Notes: generated by a model from the letters alone, not told the origin. DNA of 64,000 nucleotides from an alpha proteobacterium HIMB5 (GCA_000299095.1 CP003809.1:372001-436000), one strand, 5' to 3'. Positions 25,426 to 35,238 are shown, counted from the first letter of the stretch. A program made the numbers and translations.

Positions 25426-26634
25426 ATGTTTAAAAGTTTAAGTTTAAAAGTAATTATATTTGGATTTATTTTTACATTTTTTTCTAGTTTTGGACAGAGT
25501 TTTTTTTTAGGTTTATTTAATTCAAGTATTAGAGAAACTCTTTCAATTTCACATGGACAATTCGGATCAATTTATGCAACTGCCACTTTATTAAGCAGTT
25601 TTATTTTAATTTGGGTTGGAAAAAAAATTGATGATATAAATATTTTTAAATTTGCTCTTTTTGTAATTTTATTACTTTCTTTTTCTTCTTTTTTATTTTC
25701 AAAAATTTCTTCAATAACATTTTTATTTTTTGCAATTTTTTTAATGAGATTTTCAGGTCAAGGAATGATGTCACATACTGCTACTACAACAATTTCAAGA
25801 TACTTTACAAAGTCTAGAGGCAAAGCATTAAGTATAGGTTGGTTTGGTTTATCAACAGCAGAATTTATTATGCCTGTATTAATTGTTTACCTTTTATCCA
25901 TTTATGCTTGGCAAAATATTTGGATTATAATTTCAATTTCTATTTTAATTTTTTTACCTGTAATTTCCTATTTTTTAGTAAAGAACCTTAATTTTGAATC
26001 AAGAGAACCATTAAATGAAAACAAAGAAGAAGTAAAAAATATTAAAGAATGGAAAAGAATTGAAGTAATCAAAGATTATAGATTTTATATAATCTGCATG
26101 AACATGTTAGCAATGCCATGGATTGCAACAGGAGTTTTTGTTTATCAATCATTTATAATTGAATCTAAAGGGTGGGGTGAATTTGTAATTGCTCAATCAT
26201 TTATGGTTTATTCAATTTTATCAGTTGCAACTCTTTTAATTACAGGCTTTTTGATTGATAAATTTACTGCTCGAAAATTACTCATTTATATGAATATACC
26301 GTTATTAATTGCAACAATAATTATAATGTTTTTTGATCAATCTTACTCAGCTTTTATTTTTTTGGGTTTAATTGGGATATCGAATGGACTTGCAAATGTT
26401 TTAGGTTCAGCAACCTGGGCTGAAGTTTATGGTGTAAAACATATTGGTTCTATAAAAGCTTTGACAACAGCATTGATGGTATTTTCAACAGCATTTGGAA
26501 CTGCTTTATTTGGTTTTTTAATTGATATAGATTTTTCAATAGAACAAATAGCTTTAGTAAGTGCTACATTTATAAGTTTATCAATTTTCTTACTTTTGAT
26601 GACAAAACATAAGATAAATCCTCAATATTTGTAG
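25426..26634 (+). CDS. Major facilitator superfamily transporter
   Basis: A 402-aa protein with about twelve membrane segments and a central charged loop near residues 190-215. A G-K-K-I-D-D-I-N loop after helix two stands in for the MFS motif A. It resembles monocarboxylate-type MFS carriers (R-x-x-G-Q-G in helix four), but the substrate is unknown. Divergent from the dehydrogenase gene. Confidence 0.85.
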   Translation: MFKSLSLKVIIFGFIFTFFSSFGQSFFLGLFNSSIRETLSISHGQFGSIYATATLLSSFILIWVGKKIDDINIFKFALFVILLLSFSSFLFSKISSITFLFFAIFLMRFSGQGMMSHTATTTISRYFTKSRGKALSIGWFGLSTAEFIMPVLIVYLLSIYAWQNIWIIISISILIFLPVISYFLVKNLNFESREPLNENKEEVKNIKEWKRIEVIKDYRFYIICMNMLAMPWIATGVFVYQSFIIESKGWGEFVIAQSFMVYSILSVATLLITGFLIDKFTARKLLIYMNIPLLIATIIIMFFDQSYSAFIFLGLIGISNGLANVLGSATWAEVYGVKHIGSIKALTTALMVFSTAFGTALFGFLIDIDFSIEQIALVSATFISLSIFLLLMTKHKINPQYL

Positions 26635-26678
26635 AATTTATCCTTGCTTTTTTAGCTTTCCATGTGTAGATACTGCGC

Positions 26679-27230
26679 ATGGCAAGAGTAACAGTAGAAG
26701 ATTGTATCGATAAAGTTGAAAGTCCCTATGAATTGGTTTTGGTAGCAAAAGAAAGAGCTGCTCAATTAAGTTCAGGAATTGAACCAACATTAGATAGAGA
26801 TAACGATAAAAATACAGTTATTGCACTTAGAGAAATTGCAGAAGAAACAGTAAAAGTTCCTGACTTATCAGAAGCAGCAATTTATAAATTAAGAAAACAC
26901 GTAGAACAAGTTGACGATGGTTCCGAGGATGATGAAGAAATTGGTGATGATTTTGAAAGCTTATATAAAGGTGAAATTTCAAAAAGTGGTGCACCTATTT
27001 TGCCATCTAAAAGAGCTAGGAAAACTCCTGAAAAAATTCAAGTATCAAAAGAAGATCTAGCTGAACTATCACAAACAGCTACTCCAGAAGTTGAAACTCC
27101 AGTTGCAGAAGAAGCTGCAGATCAAGAGATATCATCTGAACAATCCGAAGTTTCTTTAGAAGATGTGACAGCTAGTGAAGAACAAGTTGCTGATGAAAAC
27201 ACTGAAGATACTGACGCTTCAAACTCTTAA
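26679..27230 (+). CDS. rpoZ: RNA polymerase omega subunit with long acidic tail
   Basis: A 183-aa protein. Residues 1-~75 match omega ([10 protein letters not shown][12 protein letters not shown], N[10 protein letters not shown]). The usual alphaproteobacterial length is ~90-135 aa; here about 100 further residues follow, rich in E, D, S and T. Omega binds the beta' subunit and helps assembly; the tail is probably disordered and not required for that. Upstream of dusA by 23 bp. Confidence 0.93.
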   Translation: MARVTVEDCIDKVESPYELVLVAKERAAQLSSGIEPTLDRDNDKNTVIALREIAEETVKVPDLSEAAIYKLRKHVEQVDDGSEDDEEIGDDFESLYKGEISKSGAPILPSKRARKTPEKIQVSKEDLAELSQTATPEVETPVAEEAADQEISSEQSEVSLEDVTASEEQVADENTEDTDASNS

Positions 27231-27253
27231 TAAAATAATATAAAATCATTGTT

Positions 27254-28246
27254 ATGAATAGGAAAGTTTCAGTTGCTCCTATGATGGATTGTACAGATCG
27301 TCATGAACGATATTTTTTAAGATTAATTTCAAAAAATACACTTTTATATACTGAGATGGTTGTCGATGAGGCAATCAATAGAGGAGATAAAAAAAAACTT
27401 TTAGAATTTAATATTGAAGAAAAACCTGTTGCATTACAATTGGGCGGCTCATCTCCTAAATTATTAGCATCAGCTACTAAAATTGGTGAAGATTTTGGTT
27501 ATGATGAAATTAATTTAAATTTAGGATGTCCAAGCAGAAAAGTAGAAAAAAATAAATTTGGAGCTTGTTTAATGAAGGAGCCAAATTTAGTTGCAGATTG
27601 TCTAGCTGAAATGAAAGCTGTTACCAAACTACCAGTCACGATCAAAACAAGAATTGGCTATGATAATGTTGAAGATTATGAAAACTTTCATAATTTCATC
27701 TCAATATTAAAAAAAGTTGGTATTAAGACTTTTATAATTCATGCAAGAAAAGCAATGTTAGGAAAGTTTACTCCAAAACAAAACTTAAATATTCCACCTT
27801 TAAAATATGATTATGTTTATAAATTAAAACAAGATTTTCCTGATGATGATATTATAATTAACGGGGGTATTACTTCTGTTGAAGAAATTAAACCTCATTT
27901 AGATAAAACAGATGGGGTTATGATTGGAAGAGCAGCTTATCATACGCCTTACTTGTTAGCTGATATTGAAAGAGAAATATTTGATAATGAAAATGTACCA
28001 AGTAGACAAGATGTTATTGAACAACTTATTCCTTATGTAAAATCTGAATTAAAAAAGGGGACAAGACTAAATCAAATAATGAGACATACTTTAGGATTAT
28101 TTCATGGTCAGTCAGGTGCAAGTTTCTGGAAAAGGTATTTAAGTGAAAATATGTGTGTACGTGATGCAGATGTAAAAAAAATTGATCATATAATGGATAA
28201 AGTAAAATTTAATAATTTTGATCGTAGCGTAGGTACTTCTGCTTAG
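27254..28246 (+). CDS. dusA: tRNA-dihydrouridine synthase A
   Basis: A 330-aa FMN enzyme. N-terminal A-P-M-M-D-C-T-D-R-H-E-R is the DusA hallmark, followed by L-N-L-G-C-P-S-R-K-V with the catalytic C about residue 94-98 region and M-I-G-R-A-A-Y-H-T-P-Y-L-L-A-D, as in E. coli DusA. It reduces U20/U20a in the D-loop of tRNAs. Standard length; likely transcribed with rpoZ. Confidence 0.95.
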   Translation: MNRKVSVAPMMDCTDRHERYFLRLISKNTLLYTEMVVDEAINRGDKKKLLEFNIEEKPVALQLGGSSPKLLASATKIGEDFGYDEINLNLGCPSRKVEKNKFGACLMKEPNLVADCLAEMKAVTKLPVTIKTRIGYDNVEDYENFHNFISILKKVGIKTFIIHARKAMLGKFTPKQNLNIPPLKYDYVYKLKQDFPDDDIIINGGITSVEEIKPHLDKTDGVMIGRAAYHTPYLLADIEREIFDNENVPSRQDVIEQLIPYVKSELKKGTRLNQIMRHTLGLFHGQSGASFWKRYLSENMCVRDADVKKIDHIMDKVKFNNFDRSVGTSA

Positions 28247-28286
28247 TTCAATTATATCATACGAATATTCTTATGTAATTTTACTA

Positions 28287-29072
28287 ATGGCTTTAACTGC
28301 CATACCAGTAGGTTTTGTTGCAGGTTTGTTTGGAATTGGTGGTGGTTTAATTACAGTTCCTTTTCTTTACTATATTTTTAATCAATTAGGAGTTGATCCA
28401 CGATATGTTATGCATCTTGCGGTAGGCACATCTTTTGCAATAATAATACCAACATCTACTGTATCCGTTATGACTCATCATAAATTTAAGGCTGTAGATT
28501 TTGAAATAGTTAGAAGCTATGGTTTATTTGTTGTATCAGGAGTAGTTGCTGGAACTATATTTGCTGCATCTTTAAAAACTAAGGCTTTAGTTTTATTTTT
28601 TTCAGTAATTATATTTTTACTAAGCTTTTATTTACTTCTTCTTAAAGAGAAAGAGCAAAGTGTAATTAAAGAAATTAAATTAAGTTTAAAAATAATATTT
28701 GGCTTTATAGTTGGTTTTTTATCCGCTCCAATGGGTATAGGAGGAGCAATTATGAATGTTCCAATTTTGAAATTTTTTGGTTATTCGATCAATAAAGCAA
28801 TAGGCAGTGCGGCAGCAATTGGATTTTTGATAGCTTTATTTGGTGCGGGAGGATTTCTTATATCTGGAAGTTATTTAAAGACAAATTTACCATTAAGTAT
28901 TGGATTTTTGAATGTACCTGCTTTTTTAATCTTTATTCCAATTACAACTTTTATGGCACGAATAGGAGCTAAAACTGTTCATGAAATTGATAAAAATAAA
29001 ATTAGTAAATTTTTTGGTATTTTTTTATTGGTAATAGCATCAAAGTTTTTATACGAATATTTTAAATTATAG
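28287..29072 (+). CDS. TauE/SafE-family membrane transporter
   Basis: A 261-aa protein with about eight membrane segments in two repeats, each starting with a glycine-rich F-G-I-G-G-G-L-I-T-V-P or S-A-P-M-G-I-G-G-A-I-M-N-V-P loop, the family signature. TauE/SafE proteins export or import sulfite, sulfoacetate and other anions; the substrate here is open. Start ATG 28287. A HIT-protein gene follows immediately (1 bp). Confidence 0.9.
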   Translation: MALTAIPVGFVAGLFGIGGGLITVPFLYYIFNQLGVDPRYVMHLAVGTSFAIIIPTSTVSVMTHHKFKAVDFEIVRSYGLFVVSGVVAGTIFAASLKTKALVLFFSVIIFLLSFYLLLLKEKEQSVIKEIKLSLKIIFGFIVGFLSAPMGIGGAIMNVPILKFFGYSINKAIGSAAAIGFLIALFGAGGFLISGSYLKTNLPLSIGFLNVPAFLIFIPITTFMARIGAKTVHEIDKNKISKFFGIFLLVIASKFLYEYFKL

Positions 29073-29073
29073 A

Positions 29074-29487
29074 ATGGTTAACAAAGTTAATAAAAACTTC
29101 CTTAAATCGTCACATTATATTTATGATTTAAAACTTTGCTCAATTAGAATGATTGATAATTCAAACTTTCCCTGGATTATCATAATTCCAAAAAGAAAAA
29201 GTATTACTGATATCACAGATCTTAAAAAAAATGATCGTAATCAATTAATGGAAGAGATTGTTTTTTGTAGTAATATTATGAAGAAAGTTTTTAAAACATC
29301 TCGATTAAATGTTGAAAAAATAGGTAATATTGTACCCCAATTACATATCCATATAATTGCTAGAAAAAAAACAGATACAACTTGGCCATTACCTGTTTGG
29401 GTCGCTAAATCAAAAAATTACAAAAAAAAAGAATTAGATTTCAATATAAAGAAAATAAGAGAAGCCTTCTTAAAAAAAAAGAGGTGA
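29074..29487 (+). CDS. HIT-domain nucleotide hydrolase-like protein
   Basis: A 137-aa HIT protein with I-V-P-Q-L-H-I-H-I-I-A-R near residues 87-97 and the alphaproteobacterial T-W-P-L-P-V-W-V C-terminal motif. The first His of the H-x-H-x-H triad is Gln, as in the branch of this family seen in other alphaproteobacteria. Activity on nucleoside phosphates is likely but not shown. The stop lies inside a hairpin. Confidence 0.88.
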   Translation: MVNKVNKNFLKSSHYIYDLKLCSIRMIDNSNFPWIIIIPKRKSITDITDLKKNDRNQLMEEIVFCSNIMKKVFKTSRLNVEKIGNIVPQLHIHIIARKKTDTTWPLPVWVAKSKNYKKKELDFNIKKIREAFLKKKR

Positions 29488-29510
29488 CTTCAGTCTCCCT
29501 CCATCACCTC
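29481..29510 (+). terminator. Hairpin overlapping the HIT gene stop
   Basis: GAGGTGA (29481-29487, containing the stop TGA) pairs with TCACCTC (29504-29510) over a 16-nt C/T-rich loop. There is no T-tract, so terminator function is uncertain. The rest of the 150-bp gap to the next gene shows no feature I can name. Confidence 0.4.
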
Positions 29511-29637
29511 ACAATTTAAACAATAAATGATTCTTTACAGTTTTGTGAACACTTGTTAGTTGTATTTTAAAGTTATTAAGCCCAAAACAGACACACTCAT
29601 TCTTCTATAAATTTCTCAGTTTTGTTAATTTTTTTAG

Positions 29638-30681
29638 ATGTCAAAAAAGAAAAATATAATTTTTCAGGATCCTATATCAAAAACAAAGGATTCAATTTTT
29701 AATTTCTTAAGTGATTACAAAAAAAAAAAAGCAAAACAAAAAGCTAAATATGAAAAAGATTTAGCAAAACAAAAGAAAAAAGATTTAGCTCTTGAAAAGA
29801 AATTAGAAAAAAAGGCAAAACAAGATGAAATTAAAGAGGAAAAAAGAAAATTATTACTCCAAAAGAAACTCATAATTGAAAATGAGAGACAAGAAAGAAA
29901 AAACGAAGAAAAGAGGAGAAAAAATGAAGCTCAGAGAATTAAAATTGAACAAAAGAAAATCAAAGATGAAGAAGCTAAAAAATTAAGAGAAGAAGCAAGA
30001 ATTCTTAGAGAAGAAGATCAAAGAATAAAAATGCTTGAAAGACAGAGAGTAAGAGAAGAAAAAATAAAAATTAAAGAGGAACAAATAAAACAGAAAGAAT
30101 TAGAGGCACAAAGAATAAGAAATGAAAGAGAAAAAGAAAGACAAGAAAAACTAAGACTTAAAGATATTGAAAGACAAAAAAGATTAGAAGAAGAACAAAG
30201 ATTAAGAGAGGCTGCAAGAAAATTAAAATATGAACAAGAAAAACTTAAAGAAACTGAGGAACGATTAAGAAATTTAGAGATTGAACGTCAACAAGAGATA
30301 GAAAGACAAATTTTAAAAGAACAAGCTGAACAAAGAGCTAAAGAAGAGGAACTAAGATTAAAAGAAGAAAAACTTAAAGAAGAAGAAAGAGAAAAGATTG
30401 CTAGAGAAAATGAAAGAAGAGAAAAAGAAAAAGAAATTAGATTAGAGGAAGAAAGACAAAAGAGAATTGAAGAAGAAAGAGAAAGAGCTTATCAAGAAAA
30501 AATTGCTGAAGAGAAAAGAATAGAAGAAGAAAATAGAAGAATTAAAGAATGGGAAAGAAAATTCGATGAAGAACAACGAAAAAAAGAGGAGGAATTAATT
30601 AGGAAATTTTATAGTGATGAAAGTTACGATAAAGTAAAAAATTCAACTTCTGAAGATGCAAAAGATATTAAGTCTGATTAG
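29638..30681 (+). CDS. Lysine/glutamate-rich coiled-coil protein
   Basis: A 347-aa protein made almost entirely of K, E, R, Q, I and L, with continuous helical repeats from residue ~25 to ~320 and no hydrophobic core or membrane segment. Short N- and C-terminal ends are non-repetitive. It would form a very long coiled coil or single alpha-helix (about 45 nm if one helix). No family or function recognised. Possible roles are cytoskeletal or scaffold; the low-complexity composition makes homology searches unreliable. It is convergent with the phosphohexomutase. Confidence 0.7.
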   Translation: MSKKKNIIFQDPISKTKDSIFNFLSDYKKKKAKQKAKYEKDLAKQKKKDLALEKKLEKKAKQDEIKEEKRKLLLQKKLIIENERQERKNEEKRRKNEAQRIKIEQKKIKDEEAKKLREEARILREEDQRIKMLERQRVREEKIKIKEEQIKQKELEAQRIRNEREKERQEKLRLKDIERQKRLEEEQRLREAARKLKYEQEKLKETEERLRNLEIERQQEIERQILKEQAEQRAKEEELRLKEEKLKEEEREKIARENERREKEKEIRLEEERQKRIEEERERAYQEKIAEEKRIEEENRRIKEWERKFDEEQRKKEEELIRKFYSDESYDKVKNSTSEDAKDIKSD

Positions 30682-30690
30682 TTTAAAAAA

Positions 30691-32145
30691 TTAAATTTTT
30701 TGATCGTATTCACCTATTTTGCCAGTTTTCTGAAGTAGATCATCAATAAAATCAAATATTTTTTTCTTTCTATCGTCAGAGGTTGGACTTTCAGTTACCA
30801 CAACTAATGAGGGTTTATTTGATGAAGCTCTGATTAAACCCCAAGATCCATCAGTAAAAGAAAATCTTACACCATTAACTGTTAATACTTCACTTATATT
30901 CTGTCCATCAATAAGTTTTTTGTCGTCTTTTATCTTTTGAACTTCTTTAACCAATTCTTCAACTACATTATATTTTTCCTCATCTTTACAATAAGGCGCC
31001 ATAGTGGGAGTTTGATAAGTGTTTGGTAATTCACTTATAATTTCACTCATCTTTTTATTTTGATTATTTAATAAATGACAAACTTGGATTGCAGAATTTA
31101 TTCCATCATCATATCCATATCCTAATGGTTGATTAAAAAAGAAATGACCACTTTTTTCAAATCCTGCAAGTGCTTTTTCGTGGTTTACTTTTCTTTTAAT
31201 ATGCGAATGTCCTGTTTTCCAATATATTGTTTCGCAGTTATTTTCTCTTAAAACATTATCTGTTGAATAAAGACCAGTTGATTTTACATCAACTACAAAT
31301 TTAGAATTTTCATAATTAGAAGCTAAATTTCTTGCAATTAGTAATCCAATTTTATCTGAAAAAATCTCATTACCTTTATCATCTATTACACCAACTCTAT
31401 CTCCATCTCCATCAAAACCAAAACCAATATCTGCATTATTATCTTTAACTGCTTTTGCTATTGCATGTAACATTTCTAAATCCTCTGGATTAGGATTGTA
31501 TTTTGGAAAAGTCCAGTCTAATTCACAGTCAAGTTCTATTACTTCACAACCAATTCCTCTTAATATATCAGGAGCAAAAACTCCAGCTGTGCCATTTCCA
31601 CATGCAACAACAGCTTTAATCTTTTTTTCTATTTTATTTTTTTCAATTAAATCCTGTTTATAAATTTTATCAAAATCTTTAATTTGTTTCTCATTTCCAT
31701 TTCCAGTCAGAAATTTTTCATTAAGAGTAATTTCTTTCAATTCTTTCATTTCATCTGGTGCATGTGTTAATCCTTTTTGAATTCCCATTTTTACACCTGT
31801 CCAACCATTTTCATTATGGCTCGCAGTCACCATTGCAACAGCATCAGAGTTTAAATTAAATTGAGCAAAATAAACCATTGGTGATAAAGACAAACCAACA
31901 TCTTCAATATTGCATCCAGTAGAAATCAAACCTTCCTTTAAAGCTGATTTAATTTCTTCACTATAAGACCTGTAATCATGCCCAACTATAATTCTTGGAT
32001 TTTCTTTTTTTGTATGTTGCCTTATTTGAGTACCTAAACCTTTTCCTAAATTTATGATTCCATCTTTATTGATGTCTTTTTCATAGAGCCATCGTGCGTC
32101 ATATTCTCTAAAGCCATAGGGGTCGATTTTTATATTGTGATTCAT
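30691..32145 (-). CDS. Phosphomannomutase/phosphoglucomutase family protein
   Basis: A 484-aa alpha-D-phosphohexomutase. The active-site serine is in V-T-A-S-H-N-E-N-G-W (near residue 107-110), the metal loop is G-F-D-G-D-G-D-R, and the substrate motif G-F-E-K-S-G-H is present. It interconverts 1- and 6-phosphates of glucose or mannose. In this organism it would feed the nucleotide-sugar genes (rfbA uses glucose-1-phosphate). Whether mannose or glucose is preferred cannot be told. Confidence 0.92.
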   Translation of the reverse strand: MNHNIKIDPYGFREYDARWLYEKDINKDGIINLGKGLGTQIRQHTKKENPRIIVGHDYRSYSEEIKSALKEGLISTGCNIEDVGLSLSPMVYFAQFNLNSDAVAMVTASHNENGWTGVKMGIQKGLTHAPDEMKELKEITLNEKFLTGNGNEKQIKDFDKIYKQDLIEKNKIEKKIKAVVACGNGTAGVFAPDILRGIGCEVIELDCELDWTFPKYNPNPEDLEMLHAIAKAVKDNNADIGFGFDGDGDRVGVIDDKGNEIFSDKIGLLIARNLASNYENSKFVVDVKSTGLYSTDNVLRENNCETIYWKTGHSHIKRKVNHEKALAGFEKSGHFFFNQPLGYGYDDGINSAIQVCHLLNNQNKKMSEIISELPNTYQTPTMAPYCKDEEKYNVVEELVKEVQKIKDDKKLIDGQNISEVLTVNGVRFSFTDGSWGLIRASSNKPSLVVVTESPTSDDRKKKIFDFIDDLLQKTGKIGEYDQKI

Positions 32146-32221
32146 CTGTTAATTACTTACATTTTTTTCAATAATTTTATTGATCTTTTTTTTCATTGTT
32201 CTATATATGTTCTGTTGTATT

Positions 32222-32268
32222 AATAGGCATATAGTGTATTACTGATTTGTGCATACAACATATAGTTG
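32222..32268 (+). promoter_or_regulatory. Tandem NrdR-like boxes upstream of nrdA
   Basis: CATATAGTGT (32228-32237) and CATATAGTTG (32259-32268) are spaced 31 bp start to start. Each matches the right half of the NrdR consensus (ATATwGwgt), and the second extends left as ATACAACATATAGTTG, about 12 of 16 consensus positions. Tandem boxes 31-32 bp apart upstream of ribonucleotide reductase genes are the known NrdR arrangement. The first box is poor on its left side. No nrdR gene is in the window. Confidence 0.6.
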
Positions 32269-32301
32269 TTTTAACCAAAATACTAAAAAAAGTTAGATTT
32301 T

Positions 32302-34236
32302 ATGAACAAAATATTGTCATTAGCAATCAAGAAAGCTGTCGCTGAATATACCCCAGAGGTTAAAGATTCAACAGAGGCTAAAAGACCAGATCTTTTTTCA
32401 TTAAACAATCAAACTGAGTTATTTCAAAATGATAAAGGAATTATCATTAAGATTGATAGATCTAGAGATAGCAATTTAACTGATTTTGGTAAGGCTACAT
32501 TGCTAGATAGATATTTAGGTCAGAATGAGTCTTTTCAAGATTTGTTTGCAAGAGTAGCAAGCACATATGCAGATGATAATTTACATGCTCAAAGAATTTA
32601 TAACTACATTAGCAATCTTTGGTTTATGCCAGCAACTCCTGTTTTATCAAACGGTGGTACGAAAAGAGGTTTACCAATTTCATGTTTCTTAAATGAAGCT
32701 TCAGATAGTTTAGGTGGAATTTTAGATTTATGGAGTGAGAACGTTTGGTTAGCTGCTAAGGGTGGTGGTATTGGAAGTTATTGGGGTAACCTTAGATCAA
32801 TTGGAGAAAAAATTGGAAGAGTAGGAAAGACTTCAGGAATTATTCCTTTTATCAAAGTAATGGACTCATTAACAATGGCAATCAGCCAAGGTTCTCTTAG
32901 AAGAGGGTCAGCTGCATGTTATCTGCCAATAGATCATCCTGAAATAGAAGAGTTTATAGAAATGAGAAGACCAACTGGTGGTGATCCAAATAGAAAAGCT
33001 TTAAACTTACATCATGGTGTTCTTATATCAGACGCTTTTATGAGAGCTGTTGAAACAGATGATCAGTGGGCACTAAAAAGTCCAGCTGATGGTTCAATAC
33101 AACAAACTATATCAGCAAGAAATCTTTGGATTAGATTGTTAACAGCAAGAATAGAAACAGGTGAACCTTATATTATTTATATCGATACAGTTAACAGACA
33201 AATTCCACAACATCATAAGTTAGCTAACTTAACAGTTAAAACTTCAAACTTATGTAGTGAGATTACTTTACCTACTGGAATTGATAAAGATGGAAATGAT
33301 AGAACAGCTGTATGTTGTTTATCATCTTTAAACTTAGAAAAATACGATGAGTGGAAGGATGATAAAGATATGATTCCTGATGTCATGAGATTTTTAGACA
33401 ATGTTTTAAGTGATTTTATAAATAAAGCCCCAGATCAATTTAAAGATGCAAAATATTCAGCTGAAAGAGAAAGAAGTGTTGGTTTAGGTGTAATGGGCTT
33501 TCACTCATTTTTACAACAAAAAAGAATTCCATTAGAGTCGGTAATGGCAAAGTCATGGAATAAAAAAATATTTAAACATATTAGCGATCAAGTTGATCAA
33601 GCTTCTAAAGATTTAGCTGAAGAAAGAGGTGCTTGTCCTGATGCAGCTGAGTATGGTTATCAAGAAAGATTTTCAAATAAAACTGCAATAGCTCCAACAG
33701 CATCAATTTCTATTATATGTGGTGGCGCATCTCCAGGAGTAGAACCTATCGCTGCTAATAGTTATACACACAAAACATTGTCTGGTTCATTTAATGTTAG
33801 AAATAGATACTTAGAAGAAATTTTAGAAAGTCATGGAAAAAATGATGAAGAAACTTGGTCAAGTATTACAACAAACCAAGGCTCAGTTTCACATTTAGAT
33901 TTTTTAACTGAATTAGAAAAAGATGTTTTTAAAACAGCTTTTGAATTGAACCAAAAATGGATTATAGAATTAAGTGGAGATAGAACTCCTTATATATCTC
34001 AAGCACAATCGGTAAATTTATTTTTACCTGCAGATGTTCATAAGAGAGAGCTTCACAAAATACATTTTGATGCTTGGAAAAAAGGTTTAAAAAGCCTTTA
34101 TTATTGCAGATCAAAATCAATTCAAAGAGCAGAGAACGTTAATGATGCAAAATCTACGGACGTTCTTGCTAATGTTTATAAAAATAAATCAACAAGTAGC
34201 GAACCAGAATACGAGGAGTGTTTATCATGTCAGTAG
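32302..34236 (+). CDS. nrdA: Ribonucleoside-diphosphate reductase, alpha subunit
   Basis: A 644-aa class I large subunit. Key elements are visible: N-G-G-T-K-R-G-L-P-I-S-C-F (substrate-site Cys), N-L-C-S-E-I-T-L-P (N-x-C-x-E active-site triad), and the C-terminal E-C-L-S-C-Q redox pair that re-reduces the active site. P-T-A-S-I-S is also present. It lacks an obvious N-terminal ATP-cone, so allosteric activity control may be absent. The nrdB start overlaps its end by 10 bp. Confidence 0.95.
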   Translation: MNKILSLAIKKAVAEYTPEVKDSTEAKRPDLFSLNNQTELFQNDKGIIIKIDRSRDSNLTDFGKATLLDRYLGQNESFQDLFARVASTYADDNLHAQRIYNYISNLWFMPATPVLSNGGTKRGLPISCFLNEASDSLGGILDLWSENVWLAAKGGGIGSYWGNLRSIGEKIGRVGKTSGIIPFIKVMDSLTMAISQGSLRRGSAACYLPIDHPEIEEFIEMRRPTGGDPNRKALNLHHGVLISDAFMRAVETDDQWALKSPADGSIQQTISARNLWIRLLTARIETGEPYIIYIDTVNRQIPQHHKLANLTVKTSNLCSEITLPTGIDKDGNDRTAVCCLSSLNLEKYDEWKDDKDMIPDVMRFLDNVLSDFINKAPDQFKDAKYSAERERSVGLGVMGFHSFLQQKRIPLESVMAKSWNKKIFKHISDQVDQASKDLAEERGACPDAAEYGYQERFSNKTAIAPTASISIICGGASPGVEPIAANSYTHKTLSGSFNVRNRYLEEILESHGKNDEETWSSITTNQGSVSHLDFLTELEKDVFKTAFELNQKWIIELSGDRTPYISQAQSVNLFLPADVHKRELHKIHFDAWKKGLKSLYYCRSKSIQRAENVNDAKSTDVLANVYKNKSTSSEPEYEECLSCQ

Positions 34237-35234
34237 CAGAAAATATCAAGAATACAGAAACAACAAAAAATAATAACGGATTACTAGTAGGAAATCCTGT
34301 TTACAAACCATTTAGATATCCATGGTGCTATGATGCTTGGTTAACACAACAAAGAATTCATTGGTTACCAGAAGAAGTACCTCTTGGAGATGACGTAAGA
34401 GACTGGCAAAAAAATTTAAGCCCATCTGAAAAAAATTTACTTACTCAGATTTTTAGATTTTTTACCCAAGCTGATGTTGAAGTAAGTAACTGTTATATCA
34501 GACATTATATGAATGTATTTAAACCAACTGAGGTTTTAATGATGATGTCTGCTTTTGCTTCAATGGAAACAGTTCACATTGCAGCTTATTCTCATTTATT
34601 AGATACCATTGGCATGCCAGAGTCTGAATATTCAGCTTTCATGAAATATAAAGAGATGAAAGATAAATATGATTATATGCAGGGCTTTGATGTTAAATCA
34701 AATCACGATATTGCAAAAACAATAGCTGTGTTTAGTGCTTTTACTGAAGGTCTACAGTTGTTTGCAAGCTTTGCAATCCTTTTAAATTTTCCAAGACACA
34801 ACAAAATGAAAGGTATGGGTCAGATTGTTACTTGGTCTGTTAGAGATGAAACTCTCCACTGTAATTCGATGATCAGATTATTCAAAGATTTCATTAAAGA
34901 AAATCCTGAAACATGGACACCACAATTAAAGAAAGAAATCTATGAGGCATGCAGAACAATAGTTCATCATGAAGATGCTTTTATTGATTTAGCTTTCCAA
35001 ATGGGTCCAATGGAAGGATTAACTGCTCAAGATGTTAAGAATTATATTAGATTTATTGCTAATAGAAGATTACACCAACTAGGTTTAGAGGCGATTTATA
35101 AAGTTGAAAAAAATCCTCTTGGTTGGTTGGATACAATGTTAAATGCAGTAGAGCACATGAATTTCTTTGAAGGACGTGCAACAGAATATTCTAAAGCATC
35201 TACACAAGGTACTTGGGCAGAAGCATTTAGTTAA
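34227..35234 (+). CDS. nrdB: Ribonucleoside-diphosphate reductase, beta subunit
   Basis: I chose ATG 34227 (M-S-V-A-E-N, 335 aa). Diiron ligands lie in Q-A-D-V-E-V-S-N, A-S-M-E-T-V-H and A-F-T-E-G-L-Q with W-S-V-R-D-E-T-L-H-C, in the class I order. The conserved tyrosine region is near I-A-A-Y-S-H. It forms the tyrosyl or metal-radical cofactor for NrdA. The overlapping start implies translational coupling. Confidence 0.95.
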   Translation: MSVAENIKNTETTKNNNGLLVGNPVYKPFRYPWCYDAWLTQQRIHWLPEEVPLGDDVRDWQKNLSPSEKNLLTQIFRFFTQADVEVSNCYIRHYMNVFKPTEVLMMMSAFASMETVHIAAYSHLLDTIGMPESEYSAFMKYKEMKDKYDYMQGFDVKSNHDIAKTIAVFSAFTEGLQLFASFAILLNFPRHNKMKGMGQIVTWSVRDETLHCNSMIRLFKDFIKENPETWTPQLKKEIYEACRTIVHHEDAFIDLAFQMGPMEGLTAQDVKNYIRFIANRRLHQLGLEAIYKVEKNPLGWLDTMLNAVEHMNFFEGRATEYSKASTQGTWAEAFS

Positions 35235-35238
35235 TTTT

